This document shows, in pieces, positions 56,501-64,000 of a DNA stretch of 64,000 nucleotides (within the stretch, counting starts at the first letter, position 1; each line of letters starts with the position of its first letter). The stretch spans positions 96,526 to 160,525 of the forward strand of contig NZ_JJNZ01000017.1 of the NCBI RefSeq assembly GCF_000690055.1, given 5' to 3'. Below the pieces are notes generated by a model. The model made no database searches, was not told where the DNA came from, and saw only the letters and a list, made by a program, of their open reading frames with translations. The stretch is from Pseudoalteromonas fuliginea. Lineage in GTDB: Bacteria > Pseudomonadota > Gammaproteobacteria > Enterobacterales > Alteromonadaceae. A program made the position numbers and the translations under genes.

Positions 56501-57347
56501 ACATGACGCAAAAGAAGCATTGATAGCACAGACGCTCGTAACTTTGCCTCAAGGAGAGAAAAACCAAGTAGTAACCCCCTCAGAAACGCTACTTAACGCA
56601 TTAATGGCGGTTGAACGCGTTGATGAAACGCAAAACTTATTAGCTCATATAGAAAAACGAGCTGATGTTCAATCAACACTGCAAAATTCTGATCTCAAAC
56701 AGGCAATTAAACAAAGTAAAAGACTTTTAACAAAGCTTGCCAGAACCACGTCTTCAGAGGGCGAAAAAGGGGTTGTTCAAAGTGCTATTTCACAAGTTAA
56801 AACGCAGCTAGCGCAATTACAACAAATGAATGAACAGCAAAGTGAGCCTGTCACATTTGATGTGGGTTTGGTTATTCTATGGCCTTTTTTACCTACTTTG
56901 TTTACCAGGCTTGAGCTGATGGATGAAGGGGAGTTTAAAAACGATGACACGCAAATGCAGGCGCATGCCGTGCTTTGTTATATCGCTAATATTGATCCAC
57001 TTATTGAAGTTAGTTTAACCGTTAATGCGTTGCTGGGACTGCCATTAGATACCCAAATAGAGGAACCCATTGAGTTGAATGAACAGACAATTATAGCAAT
57101 TGATCATATGTTACATGCGCTTGTGAATCGTTGGGAAGTGTTAAAAAGAATGCCAACGATTGAGTTTTCTAAGATGTTTATTACACGAGAGGGGACGGTT
57201 GAGCAAACAGAATCAGGTTGTCATATTCGCGTAGTGACTATGCCGCAAGACGTTCTAATGTCAAAGTTGCCTTGGGGGCTTGGCATGGTGACATTGCCTT
57301 GGTTAGGTCAAGCGTTACTTCATATTGAATGGAAGTATGGTTTTTAA
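53511..57347 (+). CDS. eCIS tape-measure protein (Pvc14-like)
   Basis: A 1278-residue, mostly helical protein that sets tail length. The C-terminal ~160 residues carry the complete contractile-injection tape-measure pattern: GLVILWPFLPTLFTRLELMD, AVLCYIANIDPLIEVSL, NALLGLPLDTQIEEPIEL, then HALVNRWEVLKRMPTIEF, FITREGTVEQTESGCHIRV and the closing KLPWGLGMVTLPWLGQALL. Residues about 780-1010 are low-complexity and polar. It is long for the family, which suggests a long particle. It starts 2 bp after the fibre gene. Confidence 0.9.
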   Translation: MKLTIKQFRADIQAPQSALRASDITLDDVQSQFSEWIMQGLSQMDWPELDESDLQLDTIKLPDLVIDLAEIDWQFVMLDPFAAFKHYVYPLLSDSIARPLKQYRKQNSAQFAVINSQGATRLNRVLLSLLTKLSKQNPQGIMAKTTLRLELKRQISEAIKTISNPLQQLQAEPNWPQLRQRFVQLFKQDKTVLLLLVAPLYNAQEQQRVSKLLACLSMAQCDRFIRLLEFTTSITEHTEREQQCILLLSLHELFVAHSAFSERLLLQTTAVLNTPKYRQMLSMWCVLNKAQCNKKLLSDLQRIVTSAAKQSDLAIELVEHTELVNNDIRKLNIAKKVNALGVKQQQTLKQVLTLLQILADSHALPKQRLKAWFALQVIRANQTRLSVTLASKLTQITQAVGDTFRKRETPQHTVDKIVKLTDKLGSEGLFSCHVNNQKLGVLRLYSLLSRLPDVPALLLERPIKWQVKKRIPEQEIQCWFDDVNRWSKQYQQIATKKQLDEFAIQVNHNELSTVLKQIKIWLVQYQQTMSLDAYDHIVLPCVIELLKSLPIQKNSNLWLQLHSTESGHAFNRIVEKLQVECQRALSDESTTQANLTGLLFDGAQSEKAMHECLDKLYQKLNRNLVNMVQSFEQQHALTSGQTAMNNRGSITWQCYARVTHMAKFGYKLQFCYQPSLQRVYRFVLNQQVWLANELSSLLFGEIKQDEQCKQLQKIITQHVQSLGLIEKELLQKLPLIARAEVGLDAWFTPLISHATKHLTEMNSVWLQPFNIEELYTSRIANFNDEQVTVFQPQKNERRADSVTHNITQEYEVDEKPLAVQCNLQKHKVDTHITHGAVSTLVEDEQVSFTKATLNATKDDDKLRNNFLPDVLTHEDNNDSVLLNMSSDMNISHKPSETFEYSDENQVNVDKTQVTLDKNSAQVPKLNMQKIAFENNNTRQSKGGIKQTQSSHVELDIETIKDDEVHHGSALSAQNNKLNKVSSYPEETIGTHSSILVKHDAKEALIAQTLVTLPQGEKNQVVTPSETLLNALMAVERVDETQNLLAHIEKRADVQSTLQNSDLKQAIKQSKRLLTKLARTTSSEGEKGVVQSAISQVKTQLAQLQQMNEQQSEPVTFDVGLVILWPFLPTLFTRLELMDEGEFKNDDTQMQAHAVLCYIANIDPLIEVSLTVNALLGLPLDTQIEEPIELNEQTIIAIDHMLHALVNRWEVLKRMPTIEFSKMFITREGTVEQTESGCHIRVVTMPQDVLMSKLPWGLGMVTLPWLGQALLHIEWKYGF

Positions 57348-57370
57348 CAAACAAGTTACAGAGGATTTTT

Positions 57371-57952
57371 ATGCATACCTATAGCGAAACCAACACGCAT
57401 GAGTTGATTCTTACACATCAGCATAAATCAACACTTTATGACGCTGCTAAAGCGAAAGCCGATAGCACTCGCCTACTTAGCGAATACGATCGCAAGCGTT
57501 ACTTTGACGAGCTGTTTTCACACACAGTGTTAGCGCAGTTAAGTGATATAAAAATAGAGTTGGCCAGTCATGGTTACGCGAGTGAAGTTATAACGGAAAC
57601 AGCTCAGTTAGAGAGTGGCAACACTGTTGTTGATTTTATTTATGAAGTCACATTTAAATTTAATGGTAATTTACAAAGTGACGACACAATAGCCTCCGGT
57701 GATAGTCAAATGGTATTTTTCACACAACCAGGCAGCAATCATATTGCTTGTCGTTATAAAACAGCACAGTTAAATAGTCAGATACAACACTTATATTTTG
57801 ACGATGAAGGATACAGTCATTTTCTAGCGAATGGCGAGTCTAAGACTTTGTGGCACGGGCATTTAAGGAATCATTCAGAGCTAGCATCAATCCTTGATGA
57901 TTTTATTTCACTTATTTTTATTGAAAAAAGGACTAGTTTGAGTCGAATTTAA
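57371..57952 (+). CDS. Uncharacterised eCIS-locus protein A
   Basis: From the ATG at 57371 (after gagg) this is 193 residues starting MHTYSETNTHELILTHQHKS; an in-frame start at 57329 would overlap the tape measure. It is soluble, acidic, helical at the N-terminus (DAAKAKADSTRLLSEYDRKR) and then beta-rich (VVDFIYEVTFKFNG), with no signal peptide or known motif. It follows the tape measure by 23 bp and probably belongs to the same transcript. A role as assembly chaperone is only a guess. Confidence 0.65.
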   Translation: MHTYSETNTHELILTHQHKSTLYDAAKAKADSTRLLSEYDRKRYFDELFSHTVLAQLSDIKIELASHGYASEVITETAQLESGNTVVDFIYEVTFKFNGNLQSDDTIASGDSQMVFFTQPGSNHIACRYKTAQLNSQIQHLYFDDEGYSHFLANGESKTLWHGHLRNHSELASILDDFISLIFIEKRTSLSRI

Positions 57953-58008
57953 TTCACATTTCTAATGCCCGCACGTTATTCCTAGAAGTTCTAACAAAGG
58001 AAGTGATA

Positions 58009-58488
58009 ATGGCAAATTATGTGCAGGCATTTGAAAAAGTCTTTGCTTTAAAGCGTGAAGCAGCAAACATTTATAGTGTCAATATTGAGGATCTCACCTG
58101 CTGGCAAACCATGAAGGACATTGGCTTCTCCTCATCTGAGCTATACCAACTATTTAAACATCATTACTGTGAAGAAATATGGCTGCAGTTGCAGGGAGAA
58201 AATATCCAGCAACAAAGTATTGCTAATTTATTATTTAAAGCATCAGTTAAAGGCTATGTTGACGAATTATTAGTGCAATTTCAGCAGTGTTTTTCACTCC
58301 CTATTAGTGGCGTAATGTGTTCGTACACGCTGCAACAAATTAATCAAACTGATCAGCCTAGGCTCACTATATGGCTTCGTTTATATACTCTTTATTTTGA
58401 TATTTATGCCAATCAAACACACCTATATTCTCAACTCGAATATTCACCGGAACAACACTTTTTTAGTCCTCAAGTTTGGCTTCATTAA
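58009..58488 (+). CDS. Uncharacterised eCIS-locus protein B
   Basis: The ATG at 58009 behind aaagga gives 159 residues beginning MANYVQAFEKVFALKREAAN. It is soluble and predicted mostly helical, with several aromatic residues (EEIWLQLQGE, LRLYTLYFDIYANQTHLYSQ). There is no recognisable domain. It has no counterpart in the standard Afp/PVC order that I know, and with protein A may be peculiar to this lineage. Confidence 0.62.
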   Translation: MANYVQAFEKVFALKREAANIYSVNIEDLTCWQTMKDIGFSSSELYQLFKHHYCEEIWLQLQGENIQQQSIANLLFKASVKGYVDELLVQFQQCFSLPISGVMCSYTLQQINQTDQPRLTIWLRLYTLYFDIYANQTHLYSQLEYSPEQHFFSPQVWLH

Positions 58489-58629
58489 GTAGCCCTATTT
58501 AAAGACATAACCCTCTTCCATACTCTCCTTCCTTCTCCTGTTAATAACGACTATTGCAGCGACTGACTAAGGAGGCTTTTGCCTCCCCCTCCTTCCCCAA
58601 AAAATTTATCAATCAGAGGAGTAATTTTG

Positions 58630-58941
58630 ATGAAAAAAAATTTTGAGAGTTCATCGGACTGCGATGCAAAAACCAAATCTAACCCCGAGCTTGAGCAAAC
58701 AAATATAGATCAATCTACCAATCGTACTATGCCTCAAGATATTGTCATTATGTTAATAGGACGATGGGCGATGCCCACTACGGTAGTGTTAGTCTTAGTA
58801 ACTTGCCTTGCTGGATATTTTCTTGAGCTTCAAGCGTTTACTGCCGTGGTAGGAATGATATCGCCGGTAGTGATGGCACTAATTATGGTTATAAAAGAAG
58901 CTTTGATAGGAGGTAGAAACAAGCGTAACCGAAAGAAGTAA
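58630..58941 (+). CDS. Small two-helix membrane protein, possible second holin
   Basis: The ATG at 58630 follows cagaggag and gives 103 residues; a longer in-frame start at 58579 adds a Pro-rich piece that is unlikely to be translated. After a polar N-terminal half there are two hydrophobic helices at about residues 42-62 (WAMPTTVVLVLVTCLAGYFL) and 67-88 (FTAVVGMISPVVMALIMVIK), then a basic tail GGRNKRNRKK. This layout (two helices, charged C-terminus) is holin- or spanin-like, but no family is recognised. It closes the eCIS locus. Confidence 0.6.
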   Translation: MKKNFESSSDCDAKTKSNPELEQTNIDQSTNRTMPQDIVIMLIGRWAMPTTVVLVLVTCLAGYFLELQAFTAVVGMISPVVMALIMVIKEALIGGRNKRNRKK

Positions 58942-59286
58942 CAAAGCTGGCAGTAAGTTCCCATACTGTTATCCAATTCAACAAAACATAAGACCGTAAG
59001 GCGATAATAAGGGTAGGGCGTTTATCAAGAAGTTTAAAAGTAGAATGGTTACCTACAGCCGTTTATCGAAATAACTCAGAAATAGAGAAAGATATAGGTT
59101 GTTACTGTATAGATTAAAGCTTGGAGGGCTACATAGTCACAATAGGCGGCTCGCCTTACTGCTACGGATGGAAAAATTAATTTACTGTCTAAAGTTAGTT
59201 GATCACTCCCCTCATTGATAAAGTGATTAATGCGGGGAGTTTAACGTTTTCAGATATTGAAAACGTTTATGTGTATCTTTTTTACA
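58942..59286. other. Gap between the eCIS locus and gor, with two hairpins
   Basis: No gene is visible. Near the right end lie ACTCCCC (59205-59211) pairing with GGGGAGT (59234-59240), and a perfect 10-bp stem AACGTTTTCA (59243-59252) with TGAAAACGTT (59258-59267). Confidence 0.6.
59205..59281. terminator. Probable bidirectional terminator pair between eCIS locus and gor
   Basis: Two hairpins (59205-59240 and 59243-59267) stand between convergent genes. On the plus strand the second is followed, after a few bases, by a T run ending at about 59281; on the minus strand it follows the gor stop by 19 bp. The perfect 10-bp stem with a 5-nt loop is the stronger one. Confidence 0.65.
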
Positions 59287-60651
59287 CTAACCTCTCATGG
59301 TTACAAACTCTTCTGAGCCAGTCGGGTGAATAGCCACAACAGCATCAAAATCAGCTTTAGTTGCACCCATTTTCATGGCAACGGCAAAACCTTGAATCAT
59401 TTCATCAACCGCAAAACCAATACCATGTAGGCCAACTACTTTTTCGTCTGGGCCGGCACATACAAGCTTCATTTTACAAGGCTGGCGATGTTTAGTTACC
59501 GCTGTGTACATAGCCGTAAAGCCAGATTGGTAAATCTTAACGTTTTCTTCGCCATACTGAGAAATCGCTTCTTGTTCAGTAAGGCCAATAGTACCAATTG
59601 GTGGGTGACTAAATACAACAGTAGGAACTAGGCTGTAATCCATTTTTAAATCATCAGGTAGTTCTTTATTAAATAAACGCTCTGATAAAGTTCGCCCTGC
59701 TTTAACTGCTACAGGCGTAAGCTCAATACCGTTTTCGATAATATCACCAACAGCATAAACGTTTTTAGCTGTGGTATTTTGAAACTCATCAACTTTAACA
59801 AAACCATCGCTGTTAACTTCTACGCCGGCAGCAGCTACATTAATTGCATCTGTTGTTGGCTGGCGGCCAATGGCCCAAATTACTTGGTCAACGTTATGAG
59901 TTTTGCCGTTATCTAAATGTAGCGTTACAGAGCCATCATTTTCTTTAACTAATTTATGAGGTACAGATTCTGTATGAAGAGTTGGGCCTTCAGCAGCCAT
60001 AACATCAACAAGTGTTTCAACTATGTATGGGTCAAAGTTACGAAGTGGAGAATGTTTACGAACAAATAAATGTGTTTCAGTACCTAAACCGTGTAATACA
60101 CCAGCAAGTTCGACGGCTATGTAGCCTGCGCCAATAACGGCAACGCGCTTAGGTTGCTCTTTTAGTTCAAAAAAGCCATTTGAATCGATACCGTGCTCAG
60201 CGCCTTCAATATGCGGAATGCTTGGGCGACCACCTACTGCAATTAATATATGGTCGGCTGTGTAGTGCTCGCCGTTTACTTCAACTGTTTTATTATCTAC
60301 AAATTTAGCAAAGCCTTTAATTACAGTAACGCCATTGCTTGCAAGGCCACTGTCATAACCTTTATGAATTCGGCCTATGTAGGCTTCACGGCTTTCTACT
60401 AACTTGCTCCAATCAAAGCCTTTAACTTCAACATTAAAGCCGTAATCTGGGGCATATAAATTAATTGCTTCAGCAACCTGAGCACCGTGCCACATTACTT
60501 TTTTAGGTACGCAACCCACGTTTACACATGTGCCGCCCATGTGTTTTGCTTCTATAAGTGCTACTTTAGCGCCACGCATTGCCGCTCTATTTGCAGAGGC
60601 AATACCACCACTGCCACCACCGATTGCAATATAATCAAAGTGTTGTGTCAT
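59287..60651 (-). CDS. gor: Glutathione-disulfide reductase
   Basis: A 454-residue FAD/NADPH enzyme that keeps glutathione reduced. The FAD Rossmann motif GGGSGG lies at residues 11-16, the redox pair is Cys42-Cys47 in [13 protein letters not shown], an NADPH-binding [11 protein letters not shown] lies at about 175-185, and the C-terminal active-site motif is HPTGSEE (His442, Glu447). Length matches E. coli Gor (450). It is divergent from the DUF2461 gene and convergent with the end of the eCIS locus. Confidence 0.96.
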   Translation of the reverse strand: MTQHFDYIAIGGGSGGIASANRAAMRGAKVALIEAKHMGGTCVNVGCVPKKVMWHGAQVAEAINLYAPDYGFNVEVKGFDWSKLVESREAYIGRIHKGYDSGLASNGVTVIKGFAKFVDNKTVEVNGEHYTADHILIAVGGRPSIPHIEGAEHGIDSNGFFELKEQPKRVAVIGAGYIAVELAGVLHGLGTETHLFVRKHSPLRNFDPYIVETLVDVMAAEGPTLHTESVPHKLVKENDGSVTLHLDNGKTHNVDQVIWAIGRQPTTDAINVAAAGVEVNSDGFVKVDEFQNTTAKNVYAVGDIIENGIELTPVAVKAGRTLSERLFNKELPDDLKMDYSLVPTVVFSHPPIGTIGLTEQEAISQYGEENVKIYQSGFTAMYTAVTKHRQPCKMKLVCAGPDEKVVGLHGIGFAVDEMIQGFAVAMKMGATKADFDAVVAIHPTGSEEFVTMRG

Positions 60652-60729
60652 TTTATGTCCTTAGGCGTTGAGTTTTATGCGCATTAGCATAACATTAAGT
60701 TTTAAAAATAAAGAGTGTTTAGGTGACCT

Positions 60730-61410
60730 ATGTTTAGTAAAAAAACATTCGAATTTCTTGCTCAGCTTGATCAAAACAATAATAGAGACTGGTTTAACGA
60801 CCATAAATCACAGTATGAGGAATACGTAAGAGAGCCCGCTTTAGATTTCATTAGGCAAATGCAAGCACCACTTGCTGAGGTTTCTAGCCATTTTGTCGCA
60901 TCAGATAAAAAAGTCGGCGGTAGTTTAATGAGAATCCATAAAGACGCGCGTTTTAGTAAAGATAAAGCCCCATATAAAATTAATGTAGGAATTCAATTTC
61001 GCCATTTTATGGGAAAAGACGTACACGCCCCAGGTTTTTACTTTCACTTAGCAAATGACGAATGTTTTATAGGTGCTGGTATTTGGCGACCAGAATCAAA
61101 GGCGCTTAACGCAATTAGAACCTGCATAGATGAAAACCCAAATAGCTATAAAAAAGCAATTTATGATGAGCAATTTAAATCTATATTTGAAATGTCAGGA
61201 GAGTCGCTAAAACGCCCACCAAGAGGTTTTGAAAAAGAGCATCCCTTAATAGATGAGCTCAAACGAAAAGACTTTATAGCCATTAGCCCACTTACTCAAA
61301 AGCAAATATGCAGTAATAACCTAGTTGATACGGTAGTAGGGCGTGTTGATCTTTGGTGGGTGAATTTGCAGCAGTGTGTTTGGTTTTTAGGCAAGGCAGA
61401 GCCTATATAG
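60730..61410 (+). pseudogene. DUF2461 protein gene with 3' end replaced by a MITE
   Basis: The reading frame encodes 226 residues of a DUF2461 protein (NNRDWFNDHKSQYEEYVREP, KDARFSKDKAPYKINVGIQF, FHLANDECFIGAGIW) of unknown function. Residues from about 204 on (GRVDLWWVNLQQCVWFLGKA) come from the left end of the MITE at 61337, not from the gene. Removing the MITE and one TA copy joins codon 203 in frame to ERYKVADSLMGYLCFALEQP, Y, stop at 61668-61670, a perfect DUF2461-type C-terminus, for an original length of 224. The present protein is of similar length but has a foreign C-terminus, so it may be inactive. Confidence 0.88.
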
Positions 61411-61604
61411 TGTGGTTATTCCCCATAAATAGGCGATAACGCAGCATAAATACCAAACATGCGCTGCCCTTTGGGTTCTTTATAGGGACGATTAACTCTT
61501 TGTTGCTCGGTTTTTACTTAGCCCACTAGGTTACAAACCTCGCGCCGTGATTTAATCGCCCCTAGATTGAACAAATTTCAATCCACAAAGTTCAACACGC
61601 CCTA
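61337..61604 (+). mobile_element. MITE copy 4 (268 bp) with intact ends and TA target duplication
   Basis: Left end TAGGGCGTGTTGATCTTT (61337-61354) and right end AAAGTTCAACACGCCCTA (61587-61604) are inverted repeats differing at one base of 18. Both ends carry TA, and removing one TA plus the insert restores the interrupted gene in frame, so the target duplication is TA. Small size, no coding capacity and TA duplication point to mobilisation by a Tc1/IS630-type transposase elsewhere in the genome. The interior can fold: TGTTTGGT pairs with ACCAAACA. Confidence 0.93.
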
Positions 61605-61670
61605 GAGCGTTATAAAGTGGCTGATTCATTAATGGGTTATTTGTGCTTTGCTTTAGAGCAACCTTATTAA
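61605..61670 (+). pseudogene. Displaced original 3' end of the DUF2461 gene
   Basis: Directly after the MITE, gag cgt tat aaa gtg gct and so on reads ERYKVADSLMGYLCFALEQP, Y, stop. It has no start of its own and is the severed tail of the upstream gene. From 61671 to 61756 lies only the short leader of prlC. Confidence 0.88.
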
Positions 61671-61756
61671 AATTACACAACTTAAAAGCAGTTGAGTTGT
61701 TTTTTTACTTTTAGACCCAATTTAAAACGTAATGCATTAACGCAAAGAGAGTATTT

Positions 61757-63796
61757 ATGAGCAACCCACTAATTGGCCTTGAAGGCTTACCACCATTTTC
61801 AAAAATAAAGCCTGAGTACGTAGTACCAGCACTAAAAGACGGTATTGAGCTTTGTCGTAAAGCCATTGATGACGTGTTAGCGAAAGGTTCGTACACGTGG
61901 GATGACTTAGTATTACCCCTTGAAGAAGCCGACGACAAATTATCGCGCATGTTCTCCCCTGTATCGCATTTAAATTCAGTAATGAATAATGACGAATTAC
62001 GTGAAGCTTACGAGCAGTGCTTACCGTTAATATCTGAATATTCAACATTTGTAGGTCAGCACCAAGGTTTATACAACGCGTATAATACGCTTTATAACAG
62101 CGACGAATTTAAAACGCTGACTACAGCACAACAAAAAACAATTACTAATGCGCTTCGTGATTTCAAATTATCGGGTATTGCATTAGCGCCAAAGCAGCAA
62201 AAACGCTACGGCGAAATTAGCGCGCGTTTATCAGAACTTGCCTCAAAATTTGGTAACAACGTAATGGATGCCACACTTGCTTGGCACAAACATATTACTG
62301 ATGAAAGCGACTTAGCTGGCTTGCCAGAATCTGCTTTAGCGCTTGCAGCAGATACTGCAAAAAGTAAAGAGTTAGACGGTTGGGTATTTACCCTTGATTT
62401 TCCGTCGTATTTACCAATTATGACCTATGCAGATAACCGCGAACTCCGCAGAGAAACTTACACCGCGTTTTCTACGCGCGCGTCAGATCAAGGCCCTAAC
62501 GCTGGTGAATTTGATAACTCAGGTATTATGAGCGAAGAGCTTGCGCTTCGCCATGAACTTGCACAGTTACTAGGATTTAACAGCTACGCTGAAAAGTCAC
62601 TGGCAACTAAAATGGCCGAAACACCGGCGCAAGTATTCTCGTTTTTAGAAGACCTAGCGGCTAAATCAAAACCACAAGCAGAGCAAGAAGTGGCAGAGTT
62701 AAAAGCCTATGCTGAGCAAAAACATGGTATTTCTGAATTACAGGCATGGGATTTTGGTTACTACAGCGAAAAACTTAAGCAAGAAAAGTACGCTATTTCA
62801 GATGAAGTATTACGTCCTTACTTCCCAGCAAATAAAGTATTAAGTGGCTTATTCGAAACCGTTAACCGTTTATTTGGTATTAGCGTAAAAGAAGTTACTG
62901 ACTTTGATACTTATCACAAAGATGTACGCTTTTTTGAAATTGTAGATAGCAGCAATACCTTACGTGGACGTTTTTATCTCGATTTATATGCACGCGACCG
63001 TAAACGCGGTGGGGCGTGGATGGACGACTGTATGGGTCGTAAAGTGCGTGCTAACGGCGAACTACAAACTCCAGTGGCTTATTTAGTGTGTAACTTTAAT
63101 AAAGCGGTTGGCGATAAACCTGCATTGTTTACTCATGACGAGGTAACAACCTTATTCCACGAGTTTGGTCATGGTATTCACCACATGCTTACACAAGTTG
63201 ATGATGCTCCTGTTGCGGGTATTAATGGTGTAGCGTGGGATGCGGTAGAGCTTCCTAGTCAGTTTTTAGAAAACTGGTGTTATGAAGAAGAAGCATTGAG
63301 CTTTATTTCAGGTCATTATGAAACGGGCGAGCCGTTACCTAAAGAGCTACTTGATAAGCTACTAGCGGCTAAAAACTACAACTCAGGCATGCAAATGCTA
63401 CGTCAAATTGAGTTCTCGTTATTCGACTTTAAAATCCACAATGATTATAAAGCGGGTGAAGAGTGTCAAATTCAAGCCGTACTAAACGATGTGCGTAGCC
63501 GTACCTCGGTCGTTAATCCACCTGAGTTTAACCGTTTTCAGCATGGCTTTAGCCATATTTTTGCAGGCGGTTACAGCGCTGGTTATTACTCATATAAATG
63601 GGCTGAAGTTCTATCTGCTGATGCTTATTCTAAATTTGAAGAAGAAGGTATTTTTAACCCGCAAACCGGGCAAGCTTTCATGCAAAATATTTTAGAAAAA
63701 GGCGGCAGTGAAGAGCCAATGGAATTATTTAAAAAGTTCCGTGGTCGTGAGCCTAATGTTGACGCGTTACTACGCCACAGCGGTATTGCAGCTTAA
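61757..63796 (+). CDS. prlC: Oligopeptidase A
   Basis: A 679-residue cytoplasmic zinc metallopeptidase of the M3 family that degrades peptides, including cleaved signal peptides. The metal site HEFGHGIHHML begins at His468, and the third ligand region is VAWDAVELPSQFLENW about 25 residues on. The C-terminal substrate-binding block HGFSHIFAGGYSAGYYSYKW is intact. Length matches E. coli PrlC (680). The ATG follows gagag. It is upstream of a strong terminator. Confidence 0.96.
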   Translation: MSNPLIGLEGLPPFSKIKPEYVVPALKDGIELCRKAIDDVLAKGSYTWDDLVLPLEEADDKLSRMFSPVSHLNSVMNNDELREAYEQCLPLISEYSTFVGQHQGLYNAYNTLYNSDEFKTLTTAQQKTITNALRDFKLSGIALAPKQQKRYGEISARLSELASKFGNNVMDATLAWHKHITDESDLAGLPESALALAADTAKSKELDGWVFTLDFPSYLPIMTYADNRELRRETYTAFSTRASDQGPNAGEFDNSGIMSEELALRHELAQLLGFNSYAEKSLATKMAETPAQVFSFLEDLAAKSKPQAEQEVAELKAYAEQKHGISELQAWDFGYYSEKLKQEKYAISDEVLRPYFPANKVLSGLFETVNRLFGISVKEVTDFDTYHKDVRFFEIVDSSNTLRGRFYLDLYARDRKRGGAWMDDCMGRKVRANGELQTPVAYLVCNFNKAVGDKPALFTHDEVTTLFHEFGHGIHHMLTQVDDAPVAGINGVAWDAVELPSQFLENWCYEEEALSFISGHYETGEPLPKELLDKLLAAKNYNSGMQMLRQIEFSLFDFKIHNDYKAGEECQIQAVLNDVRSRTSVVNPPEFNRFQHGFSHIFAGGYSAGYYSYKWAEVLSADAYSKFEEEGIFNPQTGQAFMQNILEKGGSEEPMELFKKFRGREPNVDALLRHSGIAA

Positions 63797-63825
63797 AAAA
63801 GCTAATATTTAGCACAAACCAAATT

Positions 63826-63850
63826 AAAGCGCCTAATGGCGCTTTTTTAT
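63826..63850 (+). terminator. Rho-independent terminator of prlC
   Basis: AAAGCGCC (63826-63833), loop taat, GGCGCTTT (63838-63845) and further T residues. Confidence 0.93.
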
Positions 63851-63861
63851 TATCTAAATTT

Positions 63862-64000
63862 TAGGGCGTGTTGATCTTTGGTGGGTGAATTTGCAGCAGA
63901 CTGTTTGGTATTTAGGCAAGGCAGAGCCTATGTAGTGTGGTTATTCCCCATAAATAGGCGATAACGCAGCATAAATGCCAAACATGCGCTGCCCTTTGGG
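63862..64000 (+). mobile_element. MITE copy 5, left part (cut by window edge)
   Basis: It starts TAGGGCGTGTTGATCTTTGG, identical to the left end of copy 4, and follows it closely to the window end (ggcaaggcagagcctatgta, aataggcgataacgcagcat, gcgctgccctttggg). It lies 12 bp after the prlC terminator. The right end is outside the window. Confidence 0.92.

Noticed and set aside
24964..58941. Locus as a complete contractile prophage
   Set aside because: No capsid, portal, terminase, integrase of its own or replication gene is present, while AAA+ ATPase, DUF4255, DUF4157 and the CIS tape-measure domain are typical of eCIS.
24964..58941. Locus as a type VI secretion system
   Set aside because: No TssJLM membrane complex, ClpV or TssBC pair; the sheath is a single protein and the tape measure is of the eCIS type.

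Overview
The window reads as chromosome of an AT-rich marine gammaproteobacterium, most likely Pseudoalteromonas. The housekeeping order supports this: uvrA, a YajR-type transporter and ssb on the left; mreBCD-maf-rng-yhdP-nitrilase-tldD in the middle; gor and prlC on the right. Everything is inferred by reading motifs and translations; no database search was possible.

Layout. 1-2906: start of uvrA (reverse), yajR-like transporter, ssb and its terminator. 3191-8605: a hybrid sensor kinase, a membrane protein with degenerate GGDEF/EAL domains resembling CsrD, and a PLP-dependent deaminase/desulfhydrase. 8606-9525: no gene, but a copy of a dispersed MITE-like repeat. 9526-23677: a PEGA/SUMF1-domain secreted protein, the mre-to-tldD block, an array of seven ~90-bp palindromic repeats, and an MscS-type channel. 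23678-24963: about 1.3 kb without a gene.

24964-58941 is a complete extracellular contractile injection system (eCIS), a phage-tail-like machine of the Afp/PVC/MAC class. It opens with its own ECF-type sigma factor and its own NusG/RfaH-like elongation factor, followed by a GH24 lysozyme, an AAA+ ATPase, a DUF4255 protein, two fibre or collar genes that share an N-terminal motif, and a truncated DUF4157 (eCIS core) protein. Next comes a scarred cargo site holding an integrase remnant, several hairpins, a probable cysteine-protease-like effector and a REP/RAYT element. Then come a small possible tip protein, a 3-TM holin, the sheath, two tubes, DUF5908, hub, VgrG-like spike, gp25, baseplate J, a Pvc12-like protein, a 1540-residue fibre/adhesin with a beta-helix end, a 1278-residue tape-measure protein, two unknown proteins and a small membrane protein.

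The parts suggest a working order. The sigma factor switches the locus on. The NusG paralogue lets polymerase pass hairpins and an intrinsic terminator that sits just after the first tube gene. Sheath and tube assemble on the baseplate to a length set by the tape measure and are capped with the help of DUF4255 and the ATPase. Holin plus lysozyme release the particles by lysing the cell. The best candidates for novelty are the gating of the operon (internal terminator, repeated ops-like element, mutually exclusive hairpins in the leader) and the mobile-element-ridden cargo slot.

58942-64000: glutathione reductase (reverse), a DUF2461 gene whose 3' end was replaced by a 268-bp MITE (the original end is still readable beyond it), prlC, and the start of another MITE copy running off the window.
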